DNA of 64,000 nucleotides from Lactarius indigo (Eukaryota > Basidiomycota > Agaricomycetes > Russulales > Russulaceae), in the NCBI GenBank assembly GCA_025766275.1, contig JAFKAC010000010.1, positions 1,426,001 through 1,490,000 of the forward strand. The letters run 5' to 3'. Under the pieces are notes generated by a model. The model was not told the DNA's origin, searched no databases, and saw nothing but the letters and a program-made list of their open reading frames with translations. Shown here one piece after another: positions 59,671 to 64,000 of this stretch (positions within the stretch are counted from its first letter, which is position 1; every line of letters begins with the position of its first letter). The position numbers and the translations under genes were made by a program.

Positions 59671-60644
59671 AGTGAATTGTGTCTTTGTGATGATTATGGC
59701 GAGTGTTCTTGTTGTTGTCGTCGAAGGAACAATTGGGGAAATGTGAAGGGGAGGTCACACTCTCGGACTAAGATGTTGTGGGCTTGGCCTGGCGGTTATA
59801 AGTTGGGGGGAGACACGCTTTGTTATTGTGGATATTGCCACAACAATGGAGACACGATGATGTTAAAAAAAAGCGTACGAAATTCCACAAAGGCTCTAAT
59901 GTGGGGACCAGCTGAGGGTCAGACCGCGTGTGGCTTTATATGTCGACCGATGACTGTACATGCGTGAGGCGTGAGGCGTGTGAGGCGTGATGCTGTACGT
60001 CTGGCTACACTGCCAAGGGCACATGTCATAATTACCTGATTCCCTAATTCGGATCACTACCGGAGTCGGCGGTTCCGAGTCGGGTCTCAGTCGTCCGCAG
60101 ACTCGGGCGCAGTCTGGTCCAGGCTAGCGATAAACAGGCAAGCGATAATGCACCGATAAATGGGACAAGGGACCAACTTTTCAGAACTTCCTCGCGTCGA
60201 ACTGTAAATGCAGACCCTGTGGATCTGGGTTGAAATCCCTAACGCAGCGCGCCAATCCATGACTCACGAGGGAAAACACCCACGGACATCCATGAGCGCC
60301 GATACAGTCCATGAGCTGGCACTCCATCAGGTGATTCAGGTAATGTTCCGAACATCGCCACTCTGTTCTTATCGGCAGTACGACGGTCATTGTTGTCCAG
60401 ATAAATGACACGTCAGTAGTATTCATACAAGTATATGCCAATCTGTTACAGTAACGTATGCCTGAGACGCGTCCCTCTAAATTCGCCTCCATGCTGCGTC
60501 ATTACGTGAGCCCAACCGATGAGACAAAAAAGGATTCATACCCACCACGACTCGACACCAACAATTATGGTGGGCCCCTACACGGATCTCCACATTCCGG
60601 TCGGGGATGCCTCGAACTCCATCCGGTTATCACGCGCCATGCAG
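59671..60644. other. Intergenic region with small tandem repeat
   Basis: This is the promoter side of the hypothetical gene and the 3' flank of the rhodanese gene. A short repeat of gtgaggc units lies at 59962-59991. A tRNA T-arm-like string near 60220 could not be extended to a tRNA. Confidence 0.45.
59962..59991. repeat. Short gtgaggc tandem repeat
   Basis: Three copies of a gcgtgag/gtgaggc unit with one 2-base insertion. The same word recurs singly at about 63195 after the BET2 stop. Confidence 0.6.
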
Positions 60645-61670
60645 TCACGACTCCATTTCCACAGGGAGCCCCTCTGCCTTCCAAGCCTCGATTCCCCCGA
60701 CGATATCCGTCGCGTTTAGTAGCCCAATATCCTGTAGTGCCGCCGCAGCCAAGGAACTCGTGTAGCCCTCATGGCAAAACACGATTACTCTTAGGTCATA
60801 TCGCGTCGCAATGTCCAGCCGCCCCTCCACCGACCGCGGATCAAACCGCCACTCGAGCACATTGCGTTCGATGATCATCGCACCGGGGATGTGCCCCTGC
60901 GCCGCGCGCTGTGCCGCCGGACGGATGTCGACGAGCAGTACGGGCACCTTGATGTCCGTATCGCGGAGCTCTGCGAGCGCCTGGCGCGGGAGCAAGCGTT
61001 GGAGGCGGGTGCGCGCGAGGGCGAGGGTCTCGTCGATGCCACGGGAGCCTGGGGGCGGGCGGGAGGGGTCCACGAGTTCCTGTGCGCACTTGTGGAGCAC
61101 GTCCCAAAGCGCGGTCTCGTCGTACGCGGACCAGCCGATCCCGCGCACGCGCGCGAGCCACACGGCGCCGCTGTCCTGCTGCGGCTGCGGCGTGATGTGG
61201 CCGATAAACTTGGACATGGTGAGCAGCGCCGCGCGCTGTACCTTGGTGGCGTCGCTCCCGCAGATCAGTAGCGAGGTGTCGCCCGCGCCGGTCGTGGCGA
61301 CCGCTATGAGGTACGCCTTGTCTTTGAGCATGCCCGTGGGGCTCGACGCGAGATGCGATGCGACGAGGCGCAGGAAGCCCCCGTCGTCGCTCTTCGAGAG
61401 CGTCAGTGCGACACCGTAGTGCGTGTTGTCCGTTGTCTTGAGCTTGCGCATCATGCGCACCGCGACGTGGGCGGCTACTTGATCACGGACGTTGTCGAGC
61501 GTGCGCAAGGGCCTGCCTTCACCCTCGTCGTGGTTGTCCTGCGGGTATACCGGTGTAGTGATACTACTAGTAGAGAGGACTCGACGATGAAAAGCTTTGT
61601 AAGGTCCCTCCATAGCCGGAGAGACGCCATAGGATGTAGGAGATGACTCGTTTATTGAAGATGCGGACAT
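60645..61670 (-). CDS. Rhodanese-domain protein with unrecognised N-terminal domain
   Basis: An uninterrupted 341-residue frame. Residues about 230-338 are a rhodanese (sulfurtransferase) domain: LLVDIRPAAQRAAQGHIPGA, then a catalytic loop VIVFCHEGYTSSLAAAALQ with the active-site cysteine present, and DIVGGIEAWKAEGLPVE at the end. Such domains carry sulfur as a persulfide. The loop wording (CHEGYTS) is typical of small bacterial-style rhodaneses rather than the two-domain mitochondrial enzyme. Residues about 60-200 form a second globular part (VRMMRKLKTTDNTHYGVALT, KDKAYLIAVATTGAGDTSLL, ATKVQRAALLTMSKFIGHI) that I cannot assign. It is intronless and divergent from BET2 across only 173 bases. 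Confidence 0.8.
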   Translation of the reverse strand: MSASSINESSPTSYGVSPAMEGPYKAFHRRVLSTSSITTPVYPQDNHDEGEGRPLRTLDNVRDQVAAHVAVRMMRKLKTTDNTHYGVALTLSKSDDGGFLRLVASHLASSPTGMLKDKAYLIAVATTGAGDTSLLICGSDATKVQRAALLTMSKFIGHITPQPQQDSGAVWLARVRGIGWSAYDETALWDVLHKCAQELVDPSRPPPGSRGIDETLALARTRLQRLLPRQALAELRDTDIKVPVLLVDIRPAAQRAAQGHIPGAMIIERNVLEWRFDPRSVEGRLDIATRYDLRVIVFCHEGYTSSLAAAALQDIGLLNATDIVGGIEAWKAEGLPVEMES

Positions 61671-61843
61671 GAGGTGCTTGGAGTAAAGACTGATAGATCA
61701 AGGTTCTTTTATCGAGTTGGTGACCCAATGGCAGAATGCTAATCGTGGGGCACCAAATCTAATCCATCCTAGGACAGCCGGCAAAGTCCAATCACGGTTG
61801 GTGCCCGAGATTTTCGCCGCAACTTGAACACAATACGGCGACC
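61671..61843. promoter_or_regulatory. Bidirectional promoter, rhodanese gene and BET2
   Basis: Only 173 bases separate two divergent start codons. No TATA box is evident. Confidence 0.55.
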
Positions 61844-63207
61844 ATGTCCGACACACTTCTCACAGATCTCCACGTAAAATACATCCAGAACCTGGGAAAA
61901 GTAAGCATCGTTTACGAAAAACCACATACTACTCACCGCGTCGGCCGCAGAACAAGGATGACCTGACCTACCACATGACGGCCCATCTCCGGATGAACGC
62001 GGTCTATTGGGGCGTCACCGCGCTTTGTATAATGAAACACAAGGATGCGCTAGACGCGGAAGAGACAATAGAGTATGTGATGAGTTGCTGGGACGACGAG
62101 GCAGGTACGCCACGCCGCGTCTGCCGCCCCCATGTTGTCCGCCCGCGGATGAGCGGCTCACACCACGATCGTCAAAAGGTGCCTTCGGCGCGCACCCAGG
62201 GCACGACGCCCATATCCTATCGACGCTCAGCGCCATCCAAGTCCTTGTGACGCACGACGCCCTCGCGCGCATCGACGCACCGCGCGTGATCGACTGTACG
62301 TCCCATTCCATCCCCTCGCACAACTTTGCTCTCATCGGGGAAAAACAGTCATTCTGGGCCTGCAGCAGCCCTCGGGCATCTTTGCGGGCGACGCGTTCGG
62401 CGAGACCGACACGCGCTTCCTGTATTGCGCCGTATCTGCGCTATCGTTACTCGGCGCGCTCGATAGGCTCGACCGCGCGCGTACTGTGGCGTACCTCGCT
62501 GCATGCCGGAACTTTGACGGAGGCTTTGGGCGCGTTGCTGGTGCCGAGAGCCACGCGGCGCAAGGTGCGTCCTTGGAACCCCTCGCCCCTACAAAGCCCT
62601 CCTAATCCCCTGCTCCCTTCGCTTCGGTTTCGCCGCGCAGTGTGGGTGTGCACGGCTGCACTCGCGATCCTCGATCGATTGGACGTGATCGACGTGCCAA
62701 CGCTCGGATGGTGGCTTGCCGAGAGGCAGCTGCCCAACGGAGGTTTGAACGGGCGACCCGAAAAGCTCGAAGATGTGCGTACTTCTTTCGCGCCGGCTTT
62801 TTTCCTGCTGACCTGCGGGACTTAGGTATGTTACAGCTATTGGGTGCTCTCCTCCATGGCGATCCTGAACAAGCTCACGTGGATCGACGCCAAGGCGCTC
62901 ACGCGCTTCATCCTCTCGGCTCAGGTGTGTTTGCCCTTCGGCGTTCTTGCGCGTGTTTGGTCGTCTTGCGTCCTCAGGAGCGATCCTACCCACTCTCCCC
63001 CCTTAGGACCCGGACGGTGGTGGCATAGCGGACCGCCCGGGTGACATGGTGGACGTGTTCCACACGGTGTTTGGCGTTGCAGGCCTTTCCCTACTTGGCT
63101 ACCCTGGGCTGGACGACCTCGACCCGGTGTATTGCATGCCGGCGAGTCTTATCGAACGTTTAGGGCTCAAGAAGGGCTGGAAAGCGCTACCGCGGCGTGA
63201 GGCGTGA
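61844..63207 (+). CDS. BET2: Rab geranylgeranyltransferase (type II) beta subunit
   Basis: Seven exons (61844-61900, 61951-62104, 62179-62295, 62349-62564, 62641-62774, 62826-62924, 63007-63207) give 325 residues, the normal length. The alpha-alpha barrel repeats are visible ([60 protein letters not shown]). The zinc ligands are the Asp and Cys in [10 protein letters not shown] and the His in [16 protein letters not shown]. The start [17 protein letters not shown] is typical. The enzyme adds geranylgeranyl groups to Rab GTPases together with the alpha subunit and the escort protein, and so is needed for membrane traffic. Intact; all seven junctions keep frame. Confidence 0.95.
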
Positions 63208-63562
63208 GGGCCGCCAGGTTGACGTAGGCCTCACGTATCCTCCTCACAACTTACCTCGTTTTCGGATCGTGTATGTAGTGTCATCACCATGTATAACCGC
63301 GTCTCTCAGCCAACAATTACATAGTATGGAAGCACAGTATCTCAATTGCCGGATATGTCATTAGTCCATACCGCAGCCACGCTTCTCAGGCTACCGAAAT
63401 AAAAACATTCATCTCAACCCCAGGGAACAAAAGGAACTGGTATGTATGCGGGCGTCTTTAAATCGACCCAAACACTGCAACGTACAATTTACGGAAAGCA
63501 AAGGGAGGCGGAACAAACTAGGGGAATTTAAGCTAAGGCGCACGGTGCGTGAAAGTGTCGAT
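63208..63562. other. Convergent 3' flanks of BET2 and TFIIS
   Basis: This 355-base gap lies between two convergent genes. No feature is seen beyond the expected 3' ends. Confidence 0.5.
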
Positions 63563-64000
63563 CTACGAGAACTTCCACCTGTGGTTACAGTTTGTGCAGC
63601 TATCACAAAGGTCAGGGACGAGGAACGAATGAGATATACAAAAAACAAAAGAACGCACGTTACGAAGGTCTGTTGATAGAACAGTCAGCGCATCAAGCAT
63701 CAAAAAGTTGAAGATCAGGCGAGAACTTACTGTCATTGGTTCGTCAGCGCTCCGTGTCTGGGCTTGGCGGTAACGACATTTCCTCTGATATAAGGGGGGC
63801 GCGATAAGACAGGGGATTAAAGGACCACCCGAATAACTTTTCGTACCTGCTTGCATCGGCCACACTGGAAGGCATCTGTCTCCGCCTGCTTTTCGCCTGC
63901 GCCTAGAGATAGGAACAAGTTGTCTTCTTCGATCTTTGCGTCAGCTGCCTTGCGTTCTTCCGACGCCATTTCCTGTGAAACAGACACGTTGTCACAAAAA
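63563..64000 (-). CDS. DST1: Transcription elongation factor TFIIS, C-terminal part
   Basis: Partial: the 5' part lies beyond the window. Four exons are seen (63972-63847, 63784-63731, 63669-63659, 63599-63563). They encode the end of domain II and the zinc ribbon: KIEEDNLFLSLGAGE, then QCGRCKQRKCRYRQAQTRS, the invariant acidic loop SADEPMT, and FVTCTNCNHRWKFS. Four cysteines bind zinc, and the Asp-Glu pair enters the RNA polymerase II active site to trigger cleavage of backtracked RNA. One exon is only 11 nt, easily missed by gene finders. The stop directly after WKFS fits the family. Upstream of 63973 an intron begins. Confidence 0.92.

Noticed and set aside
60205..60250. tRNA T-arm-like string gggttgaaatccc
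   Set aside because: No acceptor stem, D-arm or anticodon arm can be drawn around it on either strand.
1..64000. CRISPR, phage, toxin or bacterial defence features
   Set aside because: No regularly spaced repeats, operons or bacterial gene layout. Everything points to a fungal nuclear chromosome.

Overview
The window looks like genomic DNA from a wood-decay-type basidiomycete (Agaricomycetes, polypore-like). The reasons are that almost every gene is broken by many 45-80 nt GT-AG introns with tiny exons, protein families typical of Agaricomycetes are present (DUF6534 seven-helix protein, FYVE-less PIPK 'SAICAR synthase-like' protein, WHI2-like BTB protein, GPI-type small secreted cysteine proteins), and genes lie singly on both strands with no operons. 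I built each gene model by hand from frame continuity and splice sites. For the intact genes the exon lengths add up to an unbroken reading frame. Family names come from recognition of motifs, not from a search.

Layout. 1-560 is the 3' end of a mitochondrial tRNA-modification gene (MTO1/MnmG). 561-6017 is gene-poor and decayed. 6018-11536 holds a Mediator MED25-like gene, divergently oriented from a WHI2-like gene that carries a one-base frameshift, followed by LTO1. 13844-17024 is an 11-exon copper amine oxidase. 18932-20601 is a 13-exon DUF6534 membrane protein. 21-26 kb is mostly decayed and contains the wreck of an acyl-CoA oxidase gene. 26152-37001 is a compact housekeeping block: F-box protein, mitochondrial carrier, PRP46 and a large Fab1-related lipid kinase. 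37933-41032 has two tandem paralogues for secreted cysteine-rich, probably GPI-anchored proteins. 41.5-43.2 kb is a gag-only Ty3/Gypsy-like retroelement. 46390-52757 holds a BAR-like coiled-coil protein, SUMO and an AlkB-family dioxygenase. 53.3-58.1 kb is a graveyard of two ERCC1/RAD10 fragments, a short-chain dehydrogenase fragment and a broken second copy of SUMO with its upstream region. 58690-64000 holds an unknown protein, a rhodanese-domain protein, the Rab geranylgeranyltransferase beta subunit and the zinc-ribbon end of TFIIS.

The genes do not form one pathway. Most are housekeeping: transcription (MED25, TFIIS), splicing (PRP46), SUMO modification, Rab prenylation, tRNA and Fe-S/ribosome assembly (MTO1, LTO1). 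The accessory content is the secreted pair, the amine oxidase, the DUF6534 protein and the decayed duplications. I saw no defence system, CRISPR array or biosynthetic cluster. The most unusual signals are (i) a decayed SUMO duplication, (ii) introns in three genes that only work with a GC-AG splice pair, two of them with the same GCGCGT donor, (iii) a Fab1-type kinase without FYVE or chaperonin-like domains and with an altered DLKGS motif, and (iv) the pseudogene cluster beside AlkB.
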